DNA from: a virus
Reading direction: 5' to 3' (one strand)
Length of the DNA stretch: 57,464 nucleotides
IMG/VR virus record: IMGVR_UViG_3300022882_000005
Location: 1 to 57,464 of that record
A program made the position numbers and the translations under genes. Position 1 is the first letter of the stretch. Every line of letters starts with the position of its first letter. Below, piece by piece: positions 1 to 8,351 of the stretch. The notes beneath the pieces were generated by a model, which saw nothing but the letters and a program-made list of their open reading frames with translations, was not told the origin of the DNA and did not search any database.

Positions 1-2175
1 GACGAAGAGCTTATAGATGTCGATGAGAACGACGGCGTCATTGCTATCAACTTTCTTTTCAATCTTCTCAGCTTCAGTCTTCTTGGTTTTCTTTTTCTTC
101 TCTTTGTCAGTACTTTCCTGAGCTTCAATATCGCCGTACTCATTCCGGTACAGGATTTGAATCAAGATGGAGAACTGTTCACCATAGTTCTGCTGACGTC
201 TAACGACGGAGCGTAGAAACTTGGCATTCTCCATGGTCAGGGACCTAGCGAACTGCACGGCTTCCGAGTCGGCAATGAACGCATGCGGGATGCCAGTCCC
301 AGCCGTCAGCGCCTTCATCAACCATTCCATGAACTCGTCCTGCATCTGCGGCGAGTTCTCTTCAATGGTCTCCACGTCCACTGGCTTCTCCGAAGAGACG
401 ACAGGAACGAAGATGTCGTTGAATGACCCAATGAGGGCCAGAAGATGGTTGATAGACGACGAAGCAATATCGTCAAAGGTCAACTCCTTGGACCTAAGGT
501 CCCGTATAAAGGTGTTGACTGCCGCTCCTTCATCGTTATCCAAACCTGTCTCGATGTAGAAAATCCGCTTGGATGGAGCCCTAACGAGTCTGTGCATCAA
601 GGTTGCAGTCAGGATGGAGATGTAGAGCTTTGCCGTGAACAGAATGGACTGGAACAAGGAGTCGTAGTAGACACCTTCACCTGTATCGTCACCGAAGTGA
701 ACACATTCGTTCGGGGTCAGGTACGTAACCCTAACCTTCTTACGAATCAGGTAATCCTGTTGGAGAAGGTTATAGATGACATCAGCGAACTGCTTGTTCT
801 TCTCCAGGACATCGCGGTTTAGCCTCTTGGCGATTCCTTTGATAAAGAGCTTGTGAATGAAATTCTGCTTGGCAGCTTGGACCTTGTTGGTATTACTCCG
901 ACCAACGAGGGCATCCCATGTACTACCAGCGTTGACTGTATTCCGGATAAGGTATTCACCAGAGTCGACGCCCTCAGAACAAGGTTCGAAATACAAGTAG
1001 CCGTAACAGACGTCATTGACCTCGAGCTTAACTACCCTCTCAGGCATAAGGGTTCTAAGCACAGATCCAGCTACTTCGACCGGCTTACCGTCTTTGTCCT
1101 TCTTCTTGTTCTTAGGATCGAACGGATTATGAAGAAGAGTGCTCTTCTCTTCGTCCTTTTCTCCAAGATTCCTAGCATCTTCAGAAGCTTCAGCAAGGAA
1201 AAGACTGGAATTGTTTGCCACTAGGAGATTACTGTTCAGGCCATCGATAGTAGCTTTAATAACATCTTCCGAAAAGCCATTAATCTCAGTTTTACCTTTT
1301 TCCGATTCTTTCTTTGCCTTTTCATCTTCTTCTTCGTCGATGTCGAAAGCCTCATCAATGGCTTTCTCAAAACCTTCCATCACTTTGACGAATGCGCCTT
1401 CTGTCAGTCTGTTCTGTTTGAAGATTCTGGCGTTTTCCGGATCCCAAAGAGAATCACCCTCGAATGCCGCCGAGTCTACACCATCTTCAGATAGAAGTTT
1501 GGTCAGTTCCTTCTTGAGAGAAATGACTGCGAGGAAGTAATCCCCGTCTATCAAAGAGTTCCTGAGAATCTTTCTGGCGCGTTTGCTCAGACTGTACTTG
1601 GTATCCAGAAATTTCAGGTTAGTTTGAGTCCTGTCCCGATCGCTTTCCTCAAGTTCCTCTCCCTCATATCCGTAGGTGAGAGAAATCTTAGTGAAGTCGT
1701 CCGGACTCATAATGTTGTCGACATAGGTATCAACAGCTTGGGACATCTGTGGAATCATGTCCTTAATCCGACGGTAATCATGATAGAGAGCAACTCTTTC
1801 GCTCTCTGCTATCAAAAGCTTGTTCAGTCCCTTGACTTCAGCTTTCTCCACAAGCTTCTGGATGTCGACGAGGTTCTTAGCCCCATCAGGATCTAGCTTC
1901 CCATTGACCGGGTCATTGGCCTTCTGAATCGTGACAGCTGAGAAGAATTCACAAATGTCAGATCCGACTGCATCTTTGATCCGACTGGAGGCTCTGTTGA
2001 TAGCCGTCCTAATGTCCCGATCATCCTTCCTGTTTTGTTCCAGGAACTTCTCGTCCATCCCTAGGATAGATGACGTTGTCATTCGCCTAAGTGAACTCAG
2101 GCTCTTGAATTCAACGCCGAACAGGCCCTTACCCGGACCTTTCGGTTTCTTTTTCTCTTCGGTGGTCACTGCCAT
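1..2175 (-). CDS. Portal vertex protein (C-terminus outside window)
   Basis: Read by hand on the minus strand from an ATG at 2175 as an uninterrupted frame of 725 codons running off the left edge. Portal proteins form the dodecameric ring at the head vertex through which DNA is packaged and ejected. Portal-like stretches are ARKILRNSLIDGDYFLAVIS, RLVRAPSKRIFYIETG and GTGIPHAFIADSEAV followed by a region with ENAKFLRSVVRRQQ. These resemble the wing/stem and clip regions of T4 gp20-type portals. It is longer than T4 gp20 (about 520 residues), partly because of Lys/Glu-rich inserts. It lies last in a minus-strand block after three unknown proteins, a position that suggests a head-assembly unit. 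The family call is by motif recognition only. Confidence 0.8.
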   Translation of the reverse strand, partial: MAVTTEEKKKPKGPGKGLFGVEFKSLSSLRRMTTSSILGMDEKFLEQNRKDDRDIRTAINRASSRIKDAVGSDICEFFSAVTIQKANDPVNGKLDPDGAKNLVDIQKLVEKAEVKGLNKLLIAESERVALYHDYRRIKDMIPQMSQAVDTYVDNIMSPDDFTKISLTYGYEGEELEESDRDRTQTNLKFLDTKYSLSKRARKILRNSLIDGDYFLAVISLKKELTKLLSEDGVDSAAFEGDSLWDPENARIFKQNRLTEGAFVKVMEGFEKAIDEAFDIDEEEDEKAKKESEKGKTEINGFSEDVIKATIDGLNSNLLVANNSSLFLAEASEDARNLGEKDEEKSTLLHNPFDPKNKKKDKDGKPVEVAGSVLRTLMPERVVKLEVNDVCYGYLYFEPCSEGVDSGEYLIRNTVNAGSTWDALVGRSNTNKVQAAKQNFIHKLFIKGIAKRLNRDVLEKNKQFADVIYNLLQQDYLIRKKVRVTYLTPNECVHFGDDTGEGVYYDSLFQSILFTAKLYISILTATLMHRLVRAPSKRIFYIETGLDNDEGAAVNTFIRDLRSKELTFDDIASSSINHLLALIGSFNDIFVPVVSSEKPVDVETIEENSPQMQDEFMEWLMKALTAGTGIPHAFIADSEAVQFARSLTMENAKFLRSVVRRQQNYGEQFSILIQILYRNEYGDIEAQESTDKEKKKKTKKTEAEKIEKKVDSNDAVVLIDIYKLFV

Positions 2176-2186
2176 GGTTTTTATCC

Positions 2187-3284
2187 CTAGATGTCGGTGC
2201 TGGTTACTTTCAACCTACTCGCGGACTCGGAGCGGATAAGAGCCGCCATGTTCACGAGAGCTTCGAGCTTTCCTCTCAGCACTGTTATTCCGTTCTCTAT
2301 ATCACTGACCTGCTGCGTTGACAACGTCCCATCAGTTAGAGAAACGATTTTGTAGAACAGCAGAAATCTGTTAAGCGCCCTAGAAGGGGCATGTTCAAAG
2401 CTCTCATCTCCTATGAATGTCGAGATGTCAGCTATCGTTTGACTAAACTCGTCAATGGTATCATCACTGTTCTCTACCATAAGAGCGACAACCTCATCAA
2501 GGACGTTCCTAGTGTTCCTATAAGGGAAGAACCAATCCAGGGCACTAGATGAGACCGCTGAGTCAGAGTCAACCTTGGAAAAGAGCGATGGTGACGAGAT
2601 ACAAAGGCGACTGACAAGATTGTTCTCTAGCACTGGGAGAAAGTATGAGAATAGCCTTTCGTAAGCATTTGCGAAGGCCAACTTCATTCCCGCGTCAATG
2701 ATAGGGTTCCCCGAATCAGTCATGGCAATGTCCCCGTCGAGCGGGAATACATCTCTAACGTCTGTTGCTGATATGTCTGTGAAGTCGTCGGAAGCGAGGA
2801 TTTCAGGAAGAACCTCAGTCTCGAAGGCGTCGTCGAACTCAGTAGAGTCAACGTAGGACCGATAGCTTCTCCGTGTCATGAAGAACTCGTACCTCAATCC
2901 GTGGTTAGAAGAAGGTTTCTGTGGATTTCCTGAAGAGAGAGCATCAGCTTCGTCAGCTGTGTCTCCAAGATTGATACCAGTATCGGTGAATACAAAGTTT
3001 TTCTTGACTAGATCCCCAGCTTGGTGTACCATGAGGAAATTCCTGGAGAGGACTTCCTCGATGAACAAGTCTACGGTAGCTTGATCTAGAGTATTGAGTC
3101 CAGCTAAATCTTCCATACTGATCAGTTCCAGAAGAAGACAGTTTGTCAACGGGATAAAAGAATCCCTAGACAAATTAGCCAGTCTCGACATCTGGGTATA
3201 CTCTCCAGGACGAGTCTTGCTTTCGAAGAAATCTTGTACTTCCTGCGCTGTAAAGAGCGAGGAGCTTGTTATGTCTACACTCAC
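2187..3284 (-). CDS. Hypothetical protein next to portal
   Basis: A 365-residue acidic protein I do not recognise. No signal peptide, membrane segment or cysteine motif is visible; it looks like a soluble, helix-rich protein. It ends 11 bases before the portal start and begins 10 bases after the 435-residue gene upstream, so it is probably co-transcribed with both. The position suggests a head or neck component, but this is inference from neighbours only. Confidence 0.8.
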   Translation of the reverse strand: MSVDITSSSLFTAQEVQDFFESKTRPGEYTQMSRLANLSRDSFIPLTNCLLLELISMEDLAGLNTLDQATVDLFIEEVLSRNFLMVHQAGDLVKKNFVFTDTGINLGDTADEADALSSGNPQKPSSNHGLRYEFFMTRRSYRSYVDSTEFDDAFETEVLPEILASDDFTDISATDVRDVFPLDGDIAMTDSGNPIIDAGMKLAFANAYERLFSYFLPVLENNLVSRLCISSPSLFSKVDSDSAVSSSALDWFFPYRNTRNVLDEVVALMVENSDDTIDEFSQTIADISTFIGDESFEHAPSRALNRFLLFYKIVSLTDGTLSTQQVSDIENGITVLRGKLEALVNMAALIRSESASRLKVTSTDI

Positions 3285-3294
3285 GTCTTCCTCC

Positions 3295-4602
3295 TTACAC
3301 GTTTGATGGGACTAACAAGAGCTCAAGTCTCTCATTAAGGAGAACTAAGAGATCTCTAACAGAGGCTAAATCTGTCCTCATCAGAGATATTTTATCAGTC
3401 CATTCAGTATCAATGGCCGTCTGTTCTCCGGCACTCTTAGCAAAGTAGTCTAGAGATGGAAGGTAATACCGAAGGATCTGCGCTCTCCACCACTGCTTTT
3501 GAAAGTCCATCTCAATGAGACGAACGCTAGCTGTTCCCGATCTGGCTTCTTCAAACCCGATAACAGTTTCTCCAGGATTCCAGCTGACAGATTCCACAGT
3601 CAGTATTTCACCCAAATCATCTCTGGCTCTTATCTCCTCAAGACTGATATCGAACTCATAGGGGATAATCCATGTGATAGACGTGGCAGCTTGGATATGC
3701 CTGTACTTCAACGTCTCGATCGACCCCCATACAGAGTCATCAAAGAGATACCCGTCAGAGGCATCTAGTAAAACATGTCTGGCGCTCTCTTGGTGCGTCT
3801 CGGCTCCAGCCTGGTCAACGTATCTCTGAGCCGCTTCTTCCAAGAAAGTTCTGACTTCAATGTCCCATACTCCAGGAGAACCGTACGTATAAAGCTCGCT
3901 GAGAGAGAAGTCAACGAATGGGTCATCTTTCATGATGGATGAAACGCCGAGAGTGTCTACCATGACATGAGGTAAACTAAAACAATAGTCAATGGACTCT
4001 TCCTGTAGTAGGTACGGAGCATCCAAAAACATGTTGGTGGCTTTTTGGGTAGAGTACTCCGACTGAATAAGAGCGTCTCCCAATGTGGGATTGGTGAGAA
4101 TCTCAGAGAACTTGTTGATGAGAGTCGAGTATGACCAGAACTTCGTAGTGTCGGCTTTAGTCTCGTCTATCACCCTCTCCACAATGTACCTATCGTTTCT
4201 TTGCATGGAACGAACGACGTACTTCTCAAATGCTTCAGGATCTACGGTCCCACTGATCTCAGCTCCGGAGACAAAAGAAAAACGTAAGGCGTCGTACCCG
4301 TAGATGGCATCTGTGCTGACTTTGATCTCAGCCATAATGATGGCTCTGGCGTCAGCCAACTCAGATGATCCGGTAGCTAGTTCCTCAAGTTTGAGGGATA
4401 CGCTCTCGTCGTCTATCACCGTCAAAGAATAAAAGTCACTAATGACTACTCCGCTACCGATATCGACAAGCTTCTCCATCAACTCAGTGAAGACTTCATT
4501 CGAGAGAAGGGTAAAGCGGTTGAAGGCCTCGTACGCCTCTGCGTCTTCGTCTAGACTCAACCCCTTGATGTATTCTACTATCTCAAGTTCTGTGAGTGGC
4601 AT
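3295..4602 (-). CDS. Hypothetical protein, N-terminal paralogue of the next gene upstream
   Basis: A 435-residue acidic soluble protein of unknown function in the portal operon. Its first about 55 residues (E-I-V-E-Y-I-K-G-L-S-L-D, then a hydrophobic helix ending VDIGSGVVISDF) align with the first 50 residues of the protein encoded at 4606-5274 (VVEAFIEGFSID, then VEVINRLIDGSVSMDDF). The two genes are 3 bases apart, so a shared N-terminal module has probably been duplicated in tandem. The remainder is not similar. A head-assembly role is suggested only by position. Confidence 0.8.
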   Translation of the reverse strand: MPLTELEIVEYIKGLSLDEDAEAYEAFNRFTLLSNEVFTELMEKLVDIGSGVVISDFYSLTVIDDESVSLKLEELATGSSELADARAIIMAEIKVSTDAIYGYDALRFSFVSGAEISGTVDPEAFEKYVVRSMQRNDRYIVERVIDETKADTTKFWSYSTLINKFSEILTNPTLGDALIQSEYSTQKATNMFLDAPYLLQEESIDYCFSLPHVMVDTLGVSSIMKDDPFVDFSLSELYTYGSPGVWDIEVRTFLEEAAQRYVDQAGAETHQESARHVLLDASDGYLFDDSVWGSIETLKYRHIQAATSITWIIPYEFDISLEEIRARDDLGEILTVESVSWNPGETVIGFEEARSGTASVRLIEMDFQKQWWRAQILRYYLPSLDYFAKSAGEQTAIDTEWTDKISLMRTDLASVRDLLVLLNERLELLLVPSNV

Positions 4603-4605
4603 CTC

Positions 4606-5274
4606 TTATCTCCTACCTTTCGATATCGCCATCCGAAGGATCTTCTTGGCTTTATTGTATGCAACGGTCTTGGCGGCATACATCGACCTGATGGGTGAAT
4701 TACTGGGGTTAGCATCGTGACGGGATTGAGCTTCGTCCATGACTTCTCGGGCTTCTCTAGCTTTTCTCTCCGCCTCAATAACTTCCAAGGACTTACCAGC
4801 CTCTTCCTCGCTCATATTGAGGATGATATCGTCAAGGTCTATATCACCTGGATCCTTTCCAGCATCGGTAGCAATAGCTACCTGCATGTTATACCTTGCC
4901 TCAGATCTCCCTACTGGAAGAACGGCGTTAGATGGGACCACCTCTTTATCATCAATCTTTCGCATAGCAGACCCAAGAAGGACGTTCTCCATGTCATTGA
5001 GAATCGCACTTCTAGCAGCACCGGCTGTGGAATTAAGTAAGTCGATGAAGCTGACAGGATCCGCCCCTGAAGAAAACTCTTTCTCGTATTTCGAGAGAGT
5101 TGAGTTAAAGTCATCCATTGATACTGACCCATCGATCAACCTGTTGATCACCTCTACGAACACCGTGTACGGAAGACCTAGTACGCGGTCGTACCTATCA
5201 AAGTTGGACGAATCGATGCTGAAGCCCTCGATGAAGGCCTCCACAACCGCTCTCGGCTTTAGGTTCTCAGGCAT
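4606..5274 (-). CDS. Hypothetical protein, N-terminal paralogue of its downstream neighbour
   Basis: A 222-residue protein with the same N-terminal module as the 435-residue protein downstream. The C-terminal half (from about residue 160) is a charged Glu/Lys/Arg-rich helix or coiled coil ending in a basic tail (KILRMAISKGRR). An acidic body with a basic tail is common in phage head-core and scaffold proteins, but I cannot assign that role. It is first in a portal-proximal run, downstream of a G+C-rich hairpin at 5338-5356. Confidence 0.78.
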   Translation of the reverse strand: MPENLKPRAVVEAFIEGFSIDSSNFDRYDRVLGLPYTVFVEVINRLIDGSVSMDDFNSTLSKYEKEFSSGADPVSFIDLLNSTAGAARSAILNDMENVLLGSAMRKIDDKEVVPSNAVLPVGRSEARYNMQVAIATDAGKDPGDIDLDDIILNMSEEEAGKSLEVIEAERKAREAREVMDEAQSRHDANPSNSPIRSMYAAKTVAYNKAKKILRMAISKGRR

Positions 5275-5325
5275 GGCTTATCTCCGGTAAGCTGTATACA
5301 CTTTCCACTAATTGTAATGTTCGGG

Positions 5326-5356
5326 AAAAAAGTCAGCACCCCCCAGAATGGGGGGT
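5326..5356 (-). terminator. Intrinsic-type terminator, minus strand
   Basis: Inverted repeat ACCCCCC-AGAAT-GGGGGGT (5338-5356). Read on the minus strand, it is followed after a six-base spacer by a run of six T. It lies downstream of the gene ending at 5399 and upstream of the portal-proximal run, so it separates two minus-strand units. Confidence 0.55.
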
Positions 5357-5398
5357 ACCGACGGTTCCCGCGCAGGGCTTTTAAACCCTGGCGTCACT

Positions 5399-6142
5399 TT
5401 ACAGTTGGACGGTCATGAAATACTGTTCCCAACGGTACCTCTTCTCTTCACAATCTATTCCCACGAGGACTCTACCGTCTTCCATGTCGATGACATGCAC
5501 GAGCATCCCAGCCTTCTTTGAAATTGGCAAAAGGAACTTCCGATCGAGTATGACTTGTATCAGTCCCTTTTCACCAGGTCTTAGCTTCTTATCTACGCTA
5601 AGGAAGCGGCCTTTCTCGATGATGACTACAGGGAAATCCCCTGAAGTTAGTGCTTCTTGGACTCCATCCGGTATCTCGAAGGAATTCACATCTTGATCCC
5701 CGACATACATGTCATATGTATTTTTGTGCCTCTTGTGTAGACTCGAGTTACTTATGAAGGTAGTCTTCTTCATCGAGTCAGCAAGAGCTCTATCCGGGAA
5801 TCCCCTTTTCTCTAGTTCGTCATCCGGAACTGACCCGCCAAGTATTCGAATCATACGATCATGAACGACAACGTCTTCCACGAACGACTTGTACTGCTTG
5901 TATGCTTGGAACAGTTCACCACCGTTTGCTGCATAGTTCAGTTCGAGCAATGGGTACTTCTTCTGATCTGGTGTCAGCTCAAGCTTGACAATAGAAAACC
6001 ATGTGGTTCCCACACCTGGAGCATGGTAACAGACGTTATTCTCCATAGCGTATTCGGAACCAATATTCTTCAAAACCTGGTTGACGTCCCAGACCCATCC
6101 GAATAGTGCCTTACCATGACTCTGACCTGCTTTAGGCTTCAT
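5399..6142 (-). CDS. Hypothetical protein
   Basis: A 247-residue soluble protein of mixed composition; no motif I recognise. It overlaps the upstream gene by 4 bases, which suggests translational coupling in the small-gene operon that starts with DNA polymerase. A hairpin and T-run follow its stop codon, so it is probably the last gene of that unit. Confidence 0.75.
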   Translation of the reverse strand: MKPKAGQSHGKALFGWVWDVNQVLKNIGSEYAMENNVCYHAPGVGTTWFSIVKLELTPDQKKYPLLELNYAANGGELFQAYKQYKSFVEDVVVHDRMIRILGGSVPDDELEKRGFPDRALADSMKKTTFISNSSLHKRHKNTYDMYVGDQDVNSFEIPDGVQEALTSGDFPVVIIEKGRFLSVDKKLRPGEKGLIQVILDRKFLLPISKKAGMLVHVIDMEDGRVLVGIDCEEKRYRWEQYFMTVQL

Positions 6143-6402
6143 GTCAGTTCTCCTATTCTTTCTTCAATCATGTTCCCAAGGACGATGAGTGCTCCTAAAG
6201 CGTGAACTCCGCACCTCATATCACTATGTGCAGAAACACAGTGATCCCACTCATCGATACTGACAGAGACCTTGAGGTATACTCCCATGTCATCTTTTCT
6301 ACAAGCTGATGCTGACACTAGAGCTTTCATATCCCCTTTCGTCACAGTCCCCGTAAAGGAAAAGGACATCTCACTACCAGAGAATTCATAATCATCCTTC
6401 AC
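6139..6402 (-). CDS. Hypothetical small protein
   Basis: An 87-residue protein with a GTG start preceded by GGAAGAGG. The pattern of alternating polar and hydrophobic residues in the first 50 positions suggests beta structure, and the C-terminus is a hydrophobic helix (ALGALIVLGNMIEERI). Function unknown. Start and stop overlap or abut its neighbours, supporting a real gene. Confidence 0.7.
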   Translation of the reverse strand: MKDDYEFSGSEMSFSFTGTVTKGDMKALVSASACRKDDMGVYLKVSVSIDEWDHCVSAHSDMRCGVHALGALIVLGNMIEERIGELT

Positions 6403-6405
6403 ATG

Positions 6406-6519
6406 TCACCCTCTTCCAGGGAGGCCGATGGCTCTGAATCCGATTTCGAGACTGGTGTATGAATGAAAGGACAACTTGGCAATATCACCTGACTTACTAA
6501 GCTTCGCTTTGTCAGTCAT
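6406..6519 (-). CDS. Hypothetical 37-residue protein
   Basis: A short frame starting MTDKAKLSKSGD and ending GLPGRG, with ATG at 6519 preceded by GAGG and a stop 3 bases before the GTG of the next gene. It fills the only gap in an otherwise tightly packed operon, which is the main reason to call it. No function can be proposed. Confidence 0.55.
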   Translation of the reverse strand: MTDKAKLSKSGDIAKLSFHSYTSLEIGFRAIGLPGRG

Positions 6520-6530
6520 AACTACCTACC

Positions 6531-6983
6531 TCACTTTCCGTAAAGAGCCCATGTTTTCCGAATTTCAAAGATAGCTCCGTAACCATGCTCAGAGTCAGTC
6601 GATGAGAACCACAAGGCATTGTCAGGATCTTTATGTCTGAAGTTGGACACGATCCAACCTTTCTTTCGACTCCCATCAAAGGAACTCTCATCGAATTCTG
6701 GGTACAAACCGTCTCCCATGAGCCACGAATAGATGAATCCTTTAATGGCTTCTCGGTCCATAGCGAATGGCAAACACGTCGGATCTTTTTCCTTTGGAGG
6801 ATTGCGAGGCTTGTACTGCGTGAACAGAAGCATCGTACATCCGTTGTCTCGGATTTGATACCACGTCAAGACCTCTCCGATCTTCTCTCCACACATTACC
6901 ATGTCAATGGATTGATCCAAGAGATTCCGACCTTCTCTATCGGAAAGACCAGTCACCATGATATGCTGATTGTCGAACTTCAT
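6531..6983 (-). CDS. Hypothetical protein
   Basis: A 150-residue protein, rich in aromatic residues (many Trp and Tyr), likely a compact alpha/beta fold. No catalytic motif, signal peptide or membrane segment is apparent. One base separates it from the upstream 123-residue gene, so it is part of the polymerase and deaminase operon. Function unknown. Confidence 0.75.
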   Translation of the reverse strand: MKFDNQHIMVTGLSDREGRNLLDQSIDMVMCGEKIGEVLTWYQIRDNGCTMLLFTQYKPRNPPKEKDPTCLPFAMDREAIKGFIYSWLMGDGLYPEFDESSFDGSRKKGWIVSNFRHKDPDNALWFSSTDSEHGYGAIFEIRKTWALYGK

Positions 6984-6984
6984 T

Positions 6985-7356
6985 CTATTCTTCTATCTTG
7001 TTTTTCAACATCTCCTGTAACTGTTCCGTCTCCCGAACCTTCGGAGCTAACTTCATCGCCACTTTAGCAGCGTTAGCATCGAAGTCGCCCGATAGGAGAG
7101 TAGTCAAGTTTATCAATATAAGTTTCTCCAGCATAGCTGCGAGACGACCATTAGTCTTGATCGCCGTTCGTAGCTTCTTGAGAGCATTGCAGTGGTCCTT
7201 CTCAACAAGATCCCACTGATCATCGACTTGAATGCATCCGAGTTTGGTCCGAGTGCATACATCCAAGTCTCGTGTGAGTTCTCTGACGATCTGCTCTTTG
7301 TTTCTGAGCATCGACATGAAGAGATTGTATGCTTGTTCGCTGCTCATCTTTGGCAT
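6985..7356 (-). CDS. Hypothetical helical protein
   Basis: A 123-residue Lys/Glu/Leu-rich protein predicted by eye to be mostly helical, ending in a charged helix (TEQLQEMLKNKIEE). Its start codon shares a base with the stop of the dCMP deaminase gene, a coupling arrangement. No recognisable domain. Confidence 0.72.
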   Translation of the reverse strand: MPKMSSEQAYNLFMSMLRNKEQIVRELTRDLDVCTRTKLGCIQVDDQWDLVEKDHCNALKKLRTAIKTNGRLAAMLEKLILINLTTLLSGDFDANAAKVAMKLAPKVRETEQLQEMLKNKIEE

Positions 7357-8348
7357 CAGTGTTTAACCTTTTGGATTTTACACATATGGATTCCGTGGTC
7401 ACAATCCTCACACTCAAAGGATTTCCGGCTAGCGATGCAGTCATGACAGACTTTGATCTCACACTTAGTGCAGACTAGTTCAGCAGACTTCATTTCCTTG
7501 CATTTTTCGCAACGAAAATGAGTCTTCTCAGGAACTTTCAGACCACGATGCTTGACTGCTGATGGCCATTCATCTGGGAAGTACCAGATATCATTACTTG
7601 GTACATCGCACGAGTAAATGGGGATTGCACCTCCAGCCTCTTTGACGAACCTGTCTGTTTCCGGGTCGTCGTAGCATCCGCAGACGTAGACTTTCACGAT
7701 TCCCGCAGCTGCCAAGGCTTTGTAACAAGGGATACATGGAGTGTACGTCATATACGCGATCGCACCATCAGTACTCACACCCCTCTTAGCGGCCTGTCCG
7801 ATAGCGTTGATCTCGGCATGTATGGTTCGAACACACCCTTTAGTACCGTCTTCCTCGTTCATAACGAGATGACCGACCTCGTTACAGTGTGGTGTTCCAG
7901 GCATGGAACCGTTATACCCTGTCGCCAGTACGAAGTTGTTCTTCACTAAGACACATCCTACGTGAATCTTATCGCACGTAGACCTCTCACTAGCGAGCAT
8001 TGCCTGTTTGAGGAAGTACTGTCCCCATGAGGGACGGTCTACATGCTTTTCAGCTGCGAGAGCATCGACTTCTGGACCCATTTTTTGAGCCACACCCAGA
8101 ATCTCAGCCACAGCAGTATCTATATTCGAGACACTGACACTCCCTCCGAAGCAGTCGATTCTTGATTCGTCACAAATCCTGGCCTTGACCCATGTATTCT
8201 CCGAGTGCATGGGGTTGATCAATTCCATCATCTTTTCCCCGTGGATATTCCTGACCTCAGGATACCACGAAAGTACCCCAATCGCCACCTCCTTGATGGT
8301 TTTAAGGTCCAACCCGCTTGTGATCTCCAGTCCGTAAAGTTTCGCCAT
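7356..8348 (-). CDS. dCMP deaminase with N-terminal extension and C-terminal zinc-binding tail
   Basis: Zinc-dependent deaminase of the cytidine/deoxycytidylate family, expected to convert dCMP to dUMP and so feed dTMP synthesis during phage replication. The zinc site is clear: H177-A-E179 (TIHAEINAIG) and PCIPC at 204-208. The core spans about residues 105-250. About 100 residues precede it with no known motif. After residue 275 there is a cysteine cluster (CEKC, CTKC, CHDC, CEDC with His) that looks like a separate zinc ribbon or B-box-like module, absent from the T4 enzyme. At 330 residues it is far longer than T4 Cd (193). It sits directly downstream of the DNA polymerase N-half, 3 bases away. 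Confidence 0.9.
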   Translation of the reverse strand: MAKLYGLEITSGLDLKTIKEVAIGVLSWYPEVRNIHGEKMMELINPMHSENTWVKARICDESRIDCFGGSVSVSNIDTAVAEILGVAQKMGPEVDALAAEKHVDRPSWGQYFLKQAMLASERSTCDKIHVGCVLVKNNFVLATGYNGSMPGTPHCNEVGHLVMNEEDGTKGCVRTIHAEINAIGQAAKRGVSTDGAIAYMTYTPCIPCYKALAAAGIVKVYVCGCYDDPETDRFVKEAGGAIPIYSCDVPSNDIWYFPDEWPSAVKHRGLKVPEKTHFRCEKCKEMKSAELVCTKCEIKVCHDCIASRKSFECEDCDHGIHMCKIQKVKH

Positions 8349-8351
8349 TCT

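Noticed and set aside
221-1540. Several plus-strand frames over the first 2 kb
   Set aside because: All are antisense to one continuous 725-codon minus-strand frame with portal motifs.
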